Shown here in pieces: positions 1-8,575 of a DNA stretch of 64,000 bases. A model generated the notes under the pieces. The model did no database searches. It was not told where the DNA came from and saw only the letters and a program-made list of their open reading frames with translations. The position numbers and the translations under genes were made by a program. The first letter of the stretch is position 1; each line of letters starts with the position of its first letter. The stretch comes from Bradyrhizobium sp. ORS 285 (GTDB taxonomy: Bacteria > Pseudomonadota > Alphaproteobacteria > Rhizobiales > Xanthobacteraceae): positions 5,973,001 to 6,037,000 of the forward strand of contig NZ_LT859959.1 in NCBI RefSeq assembly GCF_900176205.1, written 5' to 3'.

Positions 1-212
1 TCGCGCAGCAGCTGCGTGCCGGTCGCGGTGACGACGATGCAGAGGCCTAGGCCGGCGATCGCCTCGCGCGCGACATAGCCGAGATCGGCGGCATCCTCCC
101 ACACCGTCAGCCGCGGGCAGCTGGTACGCCAGGTCGCGACCACCTCGGCATGGCTGCGCGGCTCGCGCGCGATCCATTCGACGAAATCCAGCACCAGCGG
201 ATCCGTGCTCAT
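1..212 (-). CDS. hypothetical protein, 3' end outside window
   Basis: An open frame runs leftward from an ATG at 210-212 and leaves the window after about 70 codons with no stop. The protein begins MSTDPLVLDFVEWIAREPRS. A GAGGGA ribosome-binding sequence lies just upstream of the ATG, and the gene starts 7 bp after the stop of the upstream TauE/SafE gene, so the two are probably co-transcribed. I recognise no domain. The composition is that of a small soluble protein. It could be a regulatory or accessory partner of the exporter, but nothing in the sequence shows this. Confidence 0.6.
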   Translation of the reverse strand, partial: MSTDPLVLDFVEWIAREPRSHAEVVATWRTSCPRLTVWEDAADLGYVAREAIAGLGLCIVVTATGTQLLR

Positions 213-219
213 GCGTCCC

Positions 220-981
220 TCATTCGGCTGCGACGGAGCGCTGCGCGAGCAGCAGCAGCCAGCCGCCATAGAGGATGTAGTAGCTCGCGACCGCCGTGAT
301 GATCCGGCTGGCCCAGGTGCGGAACTGCTGCTCGCTCATTGCCTCCAGCAGCCGCCGCGCCAGCGTCGTGCCGAGCACGGATGCTGCGATCGCGACGGCT
401 GCGAGCAGCGGATCGAGGCTTGCGGCCTGGTCGATGATCCCGCCGAAATAGATCAGCTTGGTGAGATGGCTCGCGACCTGGCAGGTCGCCTTGGTGGCGA
501 CGATCGAGCGGCGGTCGAACCGCGCACCGAGGAAGAAGGTGTCGAGCAGCGGGCCGGACACGCCGGTCATCAGCATTAGCCCCATGCAGATCATGCCGTA
601 GGTCGCGCCCTGCCAGACGCTCTCCGGATCGGGCTTCAGCGAGGCCGGCATCAGCCGCGCCATGAACGGCGTGACGCCGAGCAGCAGCAGCGCCGCCGGC
701 TTGTCCGGCACGTGCACCAGCGACCAGGCGCCGAGCGCCAGCGCGCAGCCGATCAGATAGACCGCGACCGGCCGCCAGCGGATGTGGCGGCGCCACAGCA
801 CCGCGCGCCAGCCATTGGAGGCCATCTGCGTGATCGCGTGCAGCACCATCGCCGCCGGTAGCGGCATCAGCGCGAGCAGCACGCCGATCAGGATCAGCCC
901 GCCGGCCATGCCGAACAGGCCCGACAGGAACGCCGTCGCGACCATCAGCAATCCGAGCGCTGCAATCAAAACCGGCGTCAT
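220..981 (-). CDS. TauE/SafE-family sulfite/sulfonate exporter, membrane protein
   Basis: The protein has 253 residues and is almost wholly hydrophobic, with about seven or eight predicted membrane segments. It has the duplicated architecture of the TauE/SafE family: a glycine motif GMAGG near residue 24 and a second, GVSGP, in the C-terminal half. Known members export sulfite, sulfoacetate or related organosulfur anions; the substrate here cannot be read from sequence. The ATG at 981 was chosen over longer options because GAGGAGA lies at correct spacing upstream and the longer N-terminus is not membrane-like. It is divergent from a LysR regulator 92 bp away, the usual arrangement for a regulated exporter. 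Confidence 0.8.
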   Translation of the reverse strand: MTPVLIAALGLLMVATAFLSGLFGMAGGLILIGVLLALMPLPAAMVLHAITQMASNGWRAVLWRRHIRWRPVAVYLIGCALALGAWSLVHVPDKPAALLLLGVTPFMARLMPASLKPDPESVWQGATYGMICMGLMLMTGVSGPLLDTFFLGARFDRRSIVATKATCQVASHLTKLIYFGGIIDQAASLDPLLAAVAIAASVLGTTLARRLLEAMSEQQFRTWASRIITAVASYYILYGGWLLLLAQRSVAAE

Positions 982-1073
982 GGCTGATCTCCTCTGCCCG
1001 CAAGGATCTCGCACTGGCGGCGATAGCGCAAACCGAGTTATCTTGCCCTCCATCAGCTTTCCTGAGGGCTCGC

Positions 1074-1997
1074 ATGCGGCGGCTTCTGTTCCTGAACGGC
1101 ATCAAGGCATTCGAGGCGGCGGCGCGCACAGGCAGCTTCGCAGCGGCCGGCAGCGAGCTCAGCGTGTCCGCCGCCGCAATCAGCCGCATGGTCAACCTGC
1201 TGGAGCAGCGGCTCGGCGTCGTGCTGTTCGAGCGCAAGGCCAACCGGCTCGCGCTGACCGCGCCCGGCCGTGCCTATCAGAGCGGGCTGACGCCGATCTT
1301 CGATGCGCTGTCGAGCCTGACCGCGCAGATCATGGCGCCGTCGGCGATGCGCGTGCTGACGCTCGGCGTCGGACCCACATTCGCGATGAAATGGCTGATC
1401 CCGCGGCTCGCTGATTTCAGCACCGAGGAGCCTGACATCGAGGTGCGCATCACCACCGGCGGCGCGGCGGTGCCGTTCGGCGACGATTGGAGCTGCGGCA
1501 TCAAGCTCGGCGACGGCGCCTGGCCGGGCCTGGTCGCCGAGCCGCTGTTCGCGGCCGACCTGCTGCCGGTGTGCACGCCGCGGCTGGCCGCGACGCTGAA
1601 GCGGCCGGCCGATCTCAAGGGCCCCAGCCTGCTACGCGTGTCGCACGCGGCCGAGGACTGGTCACTCTGGTTGAAGGCCGCCGGCGTTACGCGCATCACC
1701 GCGCGAGGTACGGAGTTTCAGTATTACGGCCATGCGCTGCAGGCGGCCATCGACGGGCTCGGCGTCGCGATGGGCATCCGTCCCTACATCGACGACGATC
1801 TCGCGGCCGGACGCCTGGTTGCACCGTTCGCGCTGACCGTCCCAAAAGGCGAGCGCTGGTACCTGGTCTATCGCAGCTTCCAGGCCGGACGGCGCGATTT
1901 CACCGCGTTTCGGCGCTGGATCATGCGGGCCGCCGCGCAATCCGCCACACGGAACGCGCAACGGAAAGATACTGGCAAAAAAGACGCTGCCGTGTGA
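1074..1997 (+). CDS. LysR-family transcriptional regulator (GcvA-like)
   Basis: The protein has 307 residues with an N-terminal winged helix-turn-helix (about residues 5-65, containing the LysR pattern FEAAARTGSFAAAGSELSVS) and a C-terminal periplasmic-binding-protein-like effector domain (about 90-300). The sequence following the HTH (SAAAISRMVNLLEQRLGVVL) is typical of the GcvA/AmpR branch. AGGG lies upstream of the ATG. LysR regulators generally bind the promoter between themselves and a divergent target, so the TauE/SafE exporter on the other strand is the likely target. The effector is unknown. The last about 20 residues are basic and may be a less conserved tail. Confidence 0.88.
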   Translation: MRRLLFLNGIKAFEAAARTGSFAAAGSELSVSAAAISRMVNLLEQRLGVVLFERKANRLALTAPGRAYQSGLTPIFDALSSLTAQIMAPSAMRVLTLGVGPTFAMKWLIPRLADFSTEEPDIEVRITTGGAAVPFGDDWSCGIKLGDGAWPGLVAEPLFAADLLPVCTPRLAATLKRPADLKGPSLLRVSHAAEDWSLWLKAAGVTRITARGTEFQYYGHALQAAIDGLGVAMGIRPYIDDDLAAGRLVAPFALTVPKGERWYLVYRSFQAGRRDFTAFRRWIMRAAAQSATRNAQRKDTGKKDAAV

Positions 1998-2063
1998 ACC
2001 CGTTCACACTTGGCCAGACGTATTCATGCTGTCATTGCCGTTCGGGATATCCAGGACTGGGCA

Positions 2064-2276
2064 ATGACGTACTTGTACGAGGACTTCGCCATCGAGCCGT
2101 TCGAAGCAGGAAAGGGCTTGTGGCACGCGCGGATTCGCCGCGCAGACATGACTCCCGTGGTGATCAATGGTGTCTCGTTTCCCTCTCTCGAAGTCGGCTT
2201 TGCCTGGTCGGATGCAGACATGGCGGTTGCCGATGCCAAGAGCCACATCGACCGGTTCCGGAAACGCTGGGGATAG
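2064..2276 (+). CDS. small hypothetical protein
   Basis: A 70-residue acidic soluble protein with no signal peptide or membrane segment. The frame extends upstream to a TTG at 2010, but the ATG at 2064 is better: AGGA lies at 2052-2055 and the N-terminus MTYLYEDFAIEPFEAGKGLW looks natural. It contains a short segment VINGVSFPSLEVGFAWSDAD that could form a small beta sheet followed by a C-terminal helix. I do not recognise the family. It follows the LysR gene in the same direction with a 66-bp gap but no functional link is visible. Confidence 0.55.
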   Translation: MTYLYEDFAIEPFEAGKGLWHARIRRADMTPVVINGVSFPSLEVGFAWSDADMAVADAKSHIDRFRKRWG

Positions 2277-2459
2277 TGCGACGAATTTGCAGCCGACGGA
2301 GGATATCGAACGAACCCCGGGAAAAGACGGATAGCGCGGCGTGGAACAATCTCCGAGAGTACCGCTTCGATGCATCCACCTTCGCTGAAGACGGTTCCAA
2401 CCGACATTCACAACGCCAATTCGAAATGCCGAGTGTATTCGTAATGCGGACTGCAATTC

Positions 2460-2642
2460 ATGGCTGAGCCTGCCGTCAAACACCTCGCTTTTTCGGTTCG
2501 CACGCGATGCCCGGACTGTGATGCGGAACTGAGCATCCTCAGCGTCATCAATGGCCGCGGCGGCTCGGAATACTGGGCGCTGCAATGCGTGGCCTGCCAC
2601 GGCGTCCATCTCGACATCGTCGAACCGCCCACCCGGCATTAA
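2460..2642 (+). CDS. small zinc-ribbon-like hypothetical protein
   Basis: A 60-residue protein with two CxxC pairs: C17-P-D-C20 and C43-V-A-C46, followed by H47. Four cysteines in two knuckles about 23 residues apart is the layout of a zinc ribbon, so a structural zinc site is likely. There is no signal peptide. The gene is preceded by about 180 bp without a gene. Function is unknown; such proteins are often nucleic-acid or protein-interaction modules. The paired knuckles make a chance frame unlikely. Confidence 0.55.
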   Translation: MAEPAVKHLAFSVRTRCPDCDAELSILSVINGRGGSEYWALQCVACHGVHLDIVEPPTRH

Positions 2643-2817
2643 CCATCCGGCGGCGCCATCGCGCCGAACCATTGCTCCGGCGGTCGCTTCCCCAGGGCGA
2701 TCGCCGGAAATGAGCGGAGCGGCTTGCCCATAGCTGCTGCCACCATGCTGTCAGCAGGGCTGGTGACAAGGCGCGTTCACTCTTTCATGTCGGCCCCATC
2801 GGTCCCATATTCGGCCC

Positions 2818-5800
2818 ATGGCGAAGACCCCCGACACTCCCAAAAAGCCCGGCCGTACACCGAAATCCAAGGCGCACCGTCCGGACGTTCAGCCGATCGC
2901 GCCGGCGCTTGCCGAGTTGCTCAACCCCGCCATCAACCGCGGCGAGAGCGGCATCGGCTCATCAACGGGACTGAAGCCTCCGCCGGACAATTCCTGGGAC
3001 CGGCGCAGCGGCGGCGAGGCGGCAGCGCATCGTGCGCGGGCCTCGACCAAGAGCAAGAGCGAGGACCTCGCGACGCGTGACGGCTCGGAGCGCGCGATGC
3101 CGCTGCGGCCGAATCCGCAGCCGGCCGGCGCGCGTTCGAGCCAAGCCGCCGATGAGAGCGACGAAGCAACGGGCCTCTCCGAAGCGCCGCAGGCCAATTA
3201 CGGCACCGCCGCCACCATCCCCACGCTCGATCCGGAACTGGCGCGGCAGCTCGGCCTGCCCACGGCCGAGGATGACGATGAAGCCCTCGCCCGCCCGCCG
3301 CGCAGCAAGATGGAGGCGCTCGGCGTCAAGGCCACGGCGGAAGCGCTGGAGTCGCTGATCCGCGAGGGGCGTCCTGAGTTCCGCAAGGACGACGGCTCGC
3401 TGCGCGTCTGGACCCCGCATCGCCCGCCGCGCCCGGAAAAGAGCGAAGGCGGCGTCCGCTTCGAGATCAAGTCGGCCTACGAGCCCAAGGGCGACCAGCC
3501 GCAGGCGATCAAGGAGCTGGTCGAGGGCATCGCGCGCAACGACCGCACCCAGGTGCTGCTCGGCGTCACCGGCTCCGGCAAGACCTACACCATGGCCAAG
3601 GTGATCGAGGCGACGCAGCGTCCCGCGATCATCCTCGCGCCGAACAAGACGCTCGCCGCGCAGCTCTATGGCGAGTTCAAGAGCTTCTTCCCGGACAACG
3701 CGGTCGAGTACTTCGTCTCCTATTACGACTACTACCAGCCCGAGGCCTACGTCCCGCGCACCGATACCTATATCGAGAAGGACTCCTCGATCAACGAGCA
3801 GATCGACCGCATGCGCCACGCCGCGACGCGCGCGCTGCTGGAGCGCGACGACGTCATCATCGTCGCCTCGGTGTCCTGCATCTACGGTATCGGCTCGGTC
3901 GAGACCTACACCGCGATGACCTTCGCGCTGAAGAAGGGCGAGCGCATCGACCAGCGCCAGCTGATCGCCGACCTCGTCGCCCTGCAATACAAGCGCACGC
4001 AGCACGATTTCACCCGCGGTACCTTTCGTGTCCGCGGCGACGTCATCGACATCTTCCCGGCGCACTATGAGGACCGCGCCTGGCGCGTGAACCTGTTCGG
4101 CGACACCGTGGAGAACATCGAGGAGTTCGATCCGCTCACCGGCCACAAGCAGGACGAGCTGGAGTTCATCAAGGTCTACGCCAATTCGCACTATGTCACG
4201 CCGCGCCCCACCCTGGTGCAGGCGATGAAGTCGATCAAATCCGAATTGAGGATGCGGCTCGACCAGCTGCACGCGCAAGGCCGCCTGCTCGAGGCGCAGC
4301 GGCTGGAGCAGCGCACCACCTTCGATCTGGAGATGATGGAGGCGACCGGCAGCTGCGCCGGCATCGAGAACTACTCGCGCTATCTCACCGGACGCCTGCC
4401 CGGCGAGCCGCCGCCGACGTTGTTCGAATACGTCCCCGACAACGCGCTGGTTTTCGCCGACGAGAGCCACGTCACCGTGCCGCAGATCGGCGGCATGTTC
4501 CGCGGCGACTTCCGCCGCAAGGCGACGCTGGCCGAATACGGCTTCCGCCTGCCCTCCTGCATGGACAACCGCCCGCTGCGCTTCGAGGAATGGGACATGA
4601 TGCGGCCGCAGACGGTCGCAGTGTCAGCTACTCCTGCGGCCTGGGAGATCAACGAGGCCGGCGGCGTGTTCGTCGAGCAGGTCATCCGTCCGACCGGACT
4701 GATCGACCCGCCCGTTGATATCAGGCCCGCCCGCACCCAGGTCGACGACCTCCTCGGCGAGGTCCGCGCCACAGCGCAGAAGGGCTATCGCTCGCTGATC
4801 ACGGTGCTGACCAAGCGCATGGCCGAGGACCTCACCGAATATCTGCACGAGCAGGGCATCCGCGTCCGCTACATGCACAGTGACATCGACACCATCGAGC
4901 GCATCGAGATCATCCGCGACCTTCGCCTCGGGGCGTTCGACGCGCTGGTCGGCATTAACCTGCTGCGCGAGGGCCTCGACATTCCCGAATGCGCTCTGGT
5001 CGCGATCCTCGACGCCGACAAGGAAGGTTTCCTGCGCAGCGAGACCTCGCTGATCCAGACCATCGGCCGAGCCGCGCGCAACGTCGACGGCAAGGTCATC
5101 CTCTATGCCGACCAGGTCACGGGCTCGATGGAGCGCGCGATGGCCGAGACCACGCGCCGCCGCGAGAAGCAGATGGAGTACAACACGCTCAACGGCATCA
5201 CGCCGGAGAGCGTGAAGAAGTCGATCGGCGACATCCTCAACTCGGTCTATGAGCGCGACCACGTGCTGATCGAAACCGGCGGCGGCACAACCACCGACGA
5301 CGTCATCTCGATCGGCCACAATTTCGAGGCCGTGCTCGCCGACCTCGAAACCCGCATGCGCGAGGCCGCCGCCGACCTGAACTTCGAGGAAGCCGCCCGC
5401 CTCCGCGACGAAGTCAAGCGCCTGCGCGCCACCGAGCTCGCCGTCGTCGACGACCCCACCGCCAAGCAGCGCACCGTGCAGGACAAGGCCGGCTCTTACG
5501 CCGGCGCCAAGAAATACGGCGACGCCGCCAATCTACCGACGGCTGCGATGAAGGGCCGCGGCGACCGCGCGGCCTCTTCACCCTCCCCTGGAGGGGGAGG
5601 GTCGGCCGCCAAGGGCGGCCGGGGTAGGATGAAGCCCCGCGACCCGCTCGCGCCATCGCTCGACGATATCCTCAGCGGCGGCTCAAGCAGCGGCTCCAAG
5701 GTCCACAAGCCCCATCTCGACGAGATGCACGGCCCAGAGTCCCTGCCCTACCGCCCCAACGCCAAGCTGCCGCCCAAACCTTTCGGCAGCAGCAGCAAGA

Positions 5801-5904
5801 TCATCCAGCCAACCAACTCGCGGGAGTCCGGCCCGGAATTCGGCCCCGCACCACGATCGACCGGCGGCGCACCAGGGAAGCGCGGTGGGTGGAAGAAGCG
5901 GTAG
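2818..5904 (+). CDS. uvrB: UvrB, excinuclease ABC subunit B, with long N- and C-terminal extensions
   Basis: UvrB is the damage-verifying helicase-like subunit of nucleotide excision repair; it is loaded by UvrA and recruits UvrC. The protein has 1,028 residues, against about 670 in the E. coli type. The catalytic core starts near residue 215 ([20 protein letters not shown]) with Walker A GVTGSGKT at 249-256, the beta-hairpin [12 protein letters not shown] near 302 and the DESH box at 548-551. The C-terminal UVR domain, which binds UvrC, is at about 838-875. The first about 215 residues are polar and low complexity, and the last about 150 are Gly/Ser/Pro/Lys-rich. The tail includes an in-frame palindromic repeat (residues 921-939). 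UvrC is also in the window, about 49 kb away. Confidence 0.96.
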   Translation: MAKTPDTPKKPGRTPKSKAHRPDVQPIAPALAELLNPAINRGESGIGSSTGLKPPPDNSWDRRSGGEAAAHRARASTKSKSEDLATRDGSERAMPLRPNPQPAGARSSQAADESDEATGLSEAPQANYGTAATIPTLDPELARQLGLPTAEDDDEALARPPRSKMEALGVKATAEALESLIREGRPEFRKDDGSLRVWTPHRPPRPEKSEGGVRFEIKSAYEPKGDQPQAIKELVEGIARNDRTQVLLGVTGSGKTYTMAKVIEATQRPAIILAPNKTLAAQLYGEFKSFFPDNAVEYFVSYYDYYQPEAYVPRTDTYIEKDSSINEQIDRMRHAATRALLERDDVIIVASVSCIYGIGSVETYTAMTFALKKGERIDQRQLIADLVALQYKRTQHDFTRGTFRVRGDVIDIFPAHYEDRAWRVNLFGDTVENIEEFDPLTGHKQDELEFIKVYANSHYVTPRPTLVQAMKSIKSELRMRLDQLHAQGRLLEAQRLEQRTTFDLEMMEATGSCAGIENYSRYLTGRLPGEPPPTLFEYVPDNALVFADESHVTVPQIGGMFRGDFRRKATLAEYGFRLPSCMDNRPLRFEEWDMMRPQTVAVSATPAAWEINEAGGVFVEQVIRPTGLIDPPVDIRPARTQVDDLLGEVRATAQKGYRSLITVLTKRMAEDLTEYLHEQGIRVRYMHSDIDTIERIEIIRDLRLGAFDALVGINLLREGLDIPECALVAILDADKEGFLRSETSLIQTIGRAARNVDGKVILYADQVTGSMERAMAETTRRREKQMEYNTLNGITPESVKKSIGDILNSVYERDHVLIETGGGTTTDDVISIGHNFEAVLADLETRMREAAADLNFEEAARLRDEVKRLRATELAVVDDPTAKQRTVQDKAGSYAGAKKYGDAANLPTAAMKGRGDRAASSPSPGGGGSAAKGGRGRMKPRDPLAPSLDDILSGGSSSGSKVHKPHLDEMHGPESLPYRPNAKLPPKPFGSSSKIIQPTNSRESGPEFGPAPRSTGGAPGKRGGWKKR
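5581..5628. repeat. palindromic intergenic-type repeat lying inside uvrB
   Basis: Two adjacent stem-loops: CCCTCCCC/GGGGAGGG around TGGA, then GGCCGCC/GGCGGCC around AAG. The same kind of GC-rich double hairpin occurs between genes elsewhere in this window (for example near 41681). Here it lies within the 3' part of uvrB and is read through as the Gly-rich segment at residues 921-939, keeping the frame. Confidence 0.7.
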
Positions 5905-5970
5905 TTGCGCCTACCGCGCCTCGGGCAAGCTCACACCGACGAACTCGCAACTCATACTGCCCGTGCGGTC

Positions 5971-6020
5971 GCCCCTCACCCCAACCCTCTCCCCGTGAAG
6001 GACGGGGAGAGGGAGCGCAC
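5971..6020. repeat. palindromic intergenic repeat, family A
   Basis: A 50-bp unit with a CTCTCCCCGT/ACGGGGAGAG stem. An almost identical copy (one difference by eye) is at 32511-32560, and a shorter related unit is at 49175-49214. It lies in the gene-free 5905-6195 stretch after uvrB and could act as a bidirectional terminator or mRNA-stabilising hairpin. Confidence 0.75.
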
Positions 6021-6100
6021 CGTTGGCGCGGCAATAGCTCGGATCACGTTGAAGAATTGGCCGGTTCATTGGGGCAATTGTTGTCGGCGCAGGCGGTGCA

Positions 6101-6157
6101 ACCTCTCCCCGCTCTTTGCGGGGAGAGGTCGGATTGCGCAGCAATCCGGGTGAGGGG
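6101..6157. repeat. palindromic intergenic repeat, family B
   Basis: Two stem-loops: ACCTCTCCCC/GGGGAGAGGT, then GGATTGC/GCAATCC, followed by GGGTGAGGGG. A closely related unit at 32422-32481 also sits next to a family A unit, so A and B travel as a pair. Confidence 0.7.
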
Positions 6158-6195
6158 CATGGCACAAGCGCAACTCCGCGGAAGGGCCATCGGAC

Positions 6196-6560
6196 CTACG
6201 TGTCAGCCCCTCGCGCCACTAACCGCCCTACTCCCTGAAAGTAGTCGTCGCGGTTGACGCCGTCATAGCGTCCGGACGTCATGCAGCAGGCCTTGAAACC
6301 TGCGTCCGGAGCCGCATGGGCAGAGATCGTTGCGGCCGAGCTTCTCGCTGAGCTCGACATCGCCGTGAACGAAGCGCCGTCCACGCTTCACATGCGTTTC
6401 TGAGGGATAGGAATTCCGCCGCTTACGCGTGACGCTGAAAGCTGGGGAGGTTGTCGAGATCATCGATCTTGCGCATGATGGCCTCCATCGTTTGAGGCGC
6501 AGCCTGATTGCCGCGAGAAGACTTCGGTAGCAGCTTGCGTTGCTGCTGGGAAGCCTAGCC
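6196..6560 (-). pseudogene. frameshifted remnant of a SEC-C zinc-motif protein
   Basis: Coding sense runs through three frames on the minus strand. The first frame encodes [11 protein letters not shown] to [12 protein letters not shown] (about 6560-6433). The second continues [19 protein letters not shown] to [12 protein letters not shown] (about 6433-6302). The third finishes [18 protein letters not shown] and stops at 6196. Joined, the last two give CPCGSG..FKACC, the SEC-C metal-binding signature CxCxnCC found at the end of SecA and in many small proteins. Two frameshifts are therefore needed for an intact product. The 5' side ends close to the REP pair at 6581-6653. The parent family of the upstream part is not recognised. 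Confidence 0.55.
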
Positions 6561-6580
6561 GTTGATCCTTGTCGAGCATA

Positions 6581-6653
6581 GCGGATTACGCTGCGCTAAT
6601 CCGCCCTACGGAGTGGAATGCGTAGGGCGGATTAGGCGAAGCCGTAATCCGCC
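6581..6653. repeat. inverted pair of REP elements next to the RAYT gene
   Basis: Two hairpin units, each GCGGATTA...TAATCCGC with a GTAGG foot, lie head to head around the spacer GAGTGGAATG. A GTAG foot beside a hairpin is the kind of site known to be recognised by REP-associated tyrosine transposases. The transposase gene begins 88 bp downstream. The sequence 6604-6623 recurs with two differences at 44446-44465. Confidence 0.75.
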
Positions 6654-6740
6654 GCCACAGACGCTCAGCTGTCGTCGGCTCTTGTCTCCACTCAGCCGCA
6701 TCGGTAGGCCATCCATCATCTCGACGTTGGCTTCGAGTCC

Positions 6741-7259
6741 ATGCCCAACTATCGTCGCGCATTCGTTCCAGGCGGTTGTTGGTTCTTCACCGTCAACCTC
6801 CTCGATCGGCGTCTTGGTCTGCTGATCGAACATATCGATCTCTGGCGTTCGGCCATAGCTGCGACTCGGGAGAGATACCCTTTCAAAATCGATGCCTTCG
6901 TTGTCATGCCCGATCATCTGCACGCAGTCTGGACGCTACCGCCTGATGATGCCGACTTTTCAACGCGCTGGCGGCTGATCAAAAATCGCTTCGCACGGGA
7001 GTTGCCAAGAACTGAACGCCTAAGCCCGGCTCGTCTCGCAAATGGAGAGCGGGGCATCTGGCAGCGCCGATTTTGGGAGCATCTCATACGCGACGAGGAT
7101 GATTATGCCCGACACGTGGAGCATTGCTACATCAATCCAGTGAAGCATGGTCTGGTCAGCAGCGTGGTCGAATGGCCTCATTCGTCATTTCATCGCGACG
7201 TGCGCGCTGGGCTTTTTCCAGCGATTGGGCCGGTGGCCGCTGCAGGTTATGATTGGTAA
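6741..7259 (+). CDS. REP-associated tyrosine transposase (RAYT, Y1/HUH family)
   Basis: A 172-residue single-domain Y1 transposase. The HUH metal-binding motif is H59-L-H61 in VVMPDHLHAVW, and the catalytic tyrosine is Y130 in the conserved context HVEHCYINPVKHGLV. The family also shows IWQRRFWEHLIRDEDDYARH just upstream. RAYTs nick single-stranded REP DNA and are domesticated single-copy genes that maintain REP elements rather than moving themselves. An inverted REP pair sits 88 bp upstream, which supports the assignment. All catalytic residues are present, so the gene looks intact. No terminal inverted repeats of an insertion sequence are visible. Confidence 0.9.
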   Translation: MPNYRRAFVPGGCWFFTVNLLDRRLGLLIEHIDLWRSAIAATRERYPFKIDAFVVMPDHLHAVWTLPPDDADFSTRWRLIKNRFARELPRTERLSPARLANGERGIWQRRFWEHLIRDEDDYARHVEHCYINPVKHGLVSSVVEWPHSSFHRDVRAGLFPAIGPVAAAGYDW

Positions 7260-7404
7260 TGAGCTGGTTGACCAAGCGACGTATCCGCTCGGCCTTCGGC
7301 GCCTTCATGTCGAAGAGTGCGCTGCGTGCCCTCGAGCATGGCGACGTGTCGAAACCCCCGCCGGCAATGACGAGGGTGTGCCACGTTCTGCTTCAGGTCC
7401 GTGA

Positions 7405-7728
7405 CGATACGGCCGAGGACATATCGAGGAATGTGTCCGTCGTGCCGAGTTGATCCTCGGCGAGGGAGCGATCATCGAGAGCGTTCTATCGTCGCTGATC
7501 TCCGCCGTCTTCGTGCCGGGGCCACCGGGAACGGGCCATGACATCGAACGGGCTCTCGGGCGACTGGGTCCGAATGTCAGGGCCGTCTACCACTACGGCG
7601 AGTACATGCGTGGCTTGTTCGGCTCACATGCTCGTATGACCTATGGTACCCTTGTTCCTGAGATGAGCACGATACTGGAAGTTCTGCTTTGCTCCGAGTT
7701 CGGCACAGCCATACGGCTTGGTCGCTGA
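7405..7728 (+). pseudogene. possible coding remnant of unknown family
   Basis: A frame open from 7405 to the TGA at 7726-7728 has GC-rich third positions and reads like protein: EECVRRAELILGEGAIIESV, then VFVPGPPGTGHDIERALGRL, then YGEYMRGLFGSHARMTYGTL. The only start is a TTG at 7450, with no ribosome-binding site. The preceding coding-like stretch (7259-7404) is in another frame, so this may be the 3' part of a frameshifted gene in the island. I do not recognise the family, and it may not be expressed. Confidence 0.3.
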
Positions 7729-7775
7729 GCCGGCCTTGAACTGCTCGGCGCGCCAGATCGCCTCCTGAAGGCGTG

Positions 7776-8177
7776 TCAGGCCGCCTCGTCCGTCATGAGC
7801 TTTTTGGCCGCCTGCACCAACAACCCGGACCGGGTAAAGCCGTGCGCTTCGGCATAGCGATCGATTTGGGCCAGCACGTCTTCGGGCAGCGTGACATTCA
7901 CGCGCACTGCCCTGGACTGCTCGACCTTGGCTGGAACGAGAACAGCGACGCCGGAGCGGTTGGTTCGATGGGACATGATCTGCTCCAGTGAGGATGGCTC
8001 GGGAATGGCTTCGCCGTCCTCGACGAGACCTTCGATATGTAACGCCAGGGCTTCCTCGGCCATCACCCGCGCGTCATCCAGAGTTGTCCCCGCTGTCACG
8101 ACGCCGGGCAAATCCGGAAATGAGACGCCGAAATGGCTATCAGCATCCTTGTGAATGAGACCGATGTAGTACCGCAT
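7776..8177 (-). CDS. hicB: HicB-family antitoxin
   Basis: A 133-residue two-domain protein. The N-terminal half (MRYYIGLIHKDADSHFGVSF, then DLPGVVTAGTTLDDARVMAE) is the partly degraded RNase H-like HicB fold that covers the toxin. The C-terminal half (AVRVNVTLPEDVLAQIDRYA) is a ribbon-helix-helix DNA-binding domain. HicB neutralises HicA and represses their shared promoter. The start at 8177 lies 5 bp after the hicA stop, so translation is probably coupled. The toxin-first order is usual for hicAB. The likely operator is the palindrome at 8371-8390. Confidence 0.9.
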   Translation of the reverse strand: MRYYIGLIHKDADSHFGVSFPDLPGVVTAGTTLDDARVMAEEALALHIEGLVEDGEAIPEPSSLEQIMSHRTNRSGVAVLVPAKVEQSRAVRVNVTLPEDVLAQIDRYAEAHGFTRSGLLVQAAKKLMTDEAA

Positions 8178-8182
8178 GCTGC

Positions 8183-8371
8183 TCACCTCAGCTTGAGACC
8201 TGCTTGCTTCTCGATGCTTTTCAGCGTGCCGATCGGGAGGTCTCGCGACGGATGAGGAACGGTCACTCGTCCCTTTTTGGACGGATGCTTGAATTGGACG
8301 TGGCTGCCCTTCTGGGCGATTTGAACCCACCCGTCCCGTTGCAGAACCGAGATCACGTCCCGACTGTTCAT
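8183..8371 (-). CDS. hicA: HicA-family mRNA interferase toxin
   Basis: A 62-residue protein with the compact dsRBD-like HicA fold: MNSRDVISVLQRDGWVQIAQ, then KGSHVQFKHP with the conserved catalytic histidine, and a basic C-terminus (GTLKSIEKQAGLKLR). HicA toxins bind and cleave mRNA without the ribosome. It is followed by hicB in the same transcript. The ATG at 8371 matches the usual family start. No Shine-Dalgarno sequence is present, because the promoter -10 element ends about 8 bp upstream; the message may be leaderless. Confidence 0.9.
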   Translation of the reverse strand: MNSRDVISVLQRDGWVQIAQKGSHVQFKHPSKKGRVTVPHPSRDLPIGTLKSIEKQAGLKLR

Positions 8372-8407
8372 GTGTGTATTTATACACACACGGGCTTGGC
8401 GCGTCAA
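8371..8407 (-). promoter_or_regulatory. hicAB promoter with overlapping palindromic operator
   Basis: On the minus strand there is TTGACG (8402-8407), a 17-bp spacer and TATAAA (8379-8384), a near-consensus sigma-70 promoter. A perfect inverted repeat with arms TGTGTGTAT (8371-8379) and ATACACACA (8382-8390) covers the -10 element and the start point. This is where a HicB ribbon-helix-helix dimer would repress. Confidence 0.75.
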
Positions 8408-8575
8408 CGTGGTCTGAAGGAATTCCGGCCGTCCGCTTCCGGTCTTTGTATCGCTGCTCCCGAGTATCGTCACACGCCACGGCTTAGACAGCCTTGCGAC
8501 AGACCCTGCGTGCCGTTTCGGATAACGATAATTATGTTGACGGCTTCGGCAAATCAGCAGTAAAGTCCCGCTCGT

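Noticed and set aside
2962..4470. A long minus-strand frame opposite uvrB
   Set aside because: Antisense shadow rich in R, V, D and L; uvrB motifs on the other strand are conclusive.
5969..6160. Short repeats that might suggest a CRISPR array
   Set aside because: Units are self-palindromic, differ in type and lack regular spacers; no cas genes are present.
6741..7259. RAYT gene as part of a complete insertion sequence (IS200/IS605 type)
   Set aside because: No partner tnpB and no IS ends; the flanking REP pair and protein features fit a domesticated RAYT.
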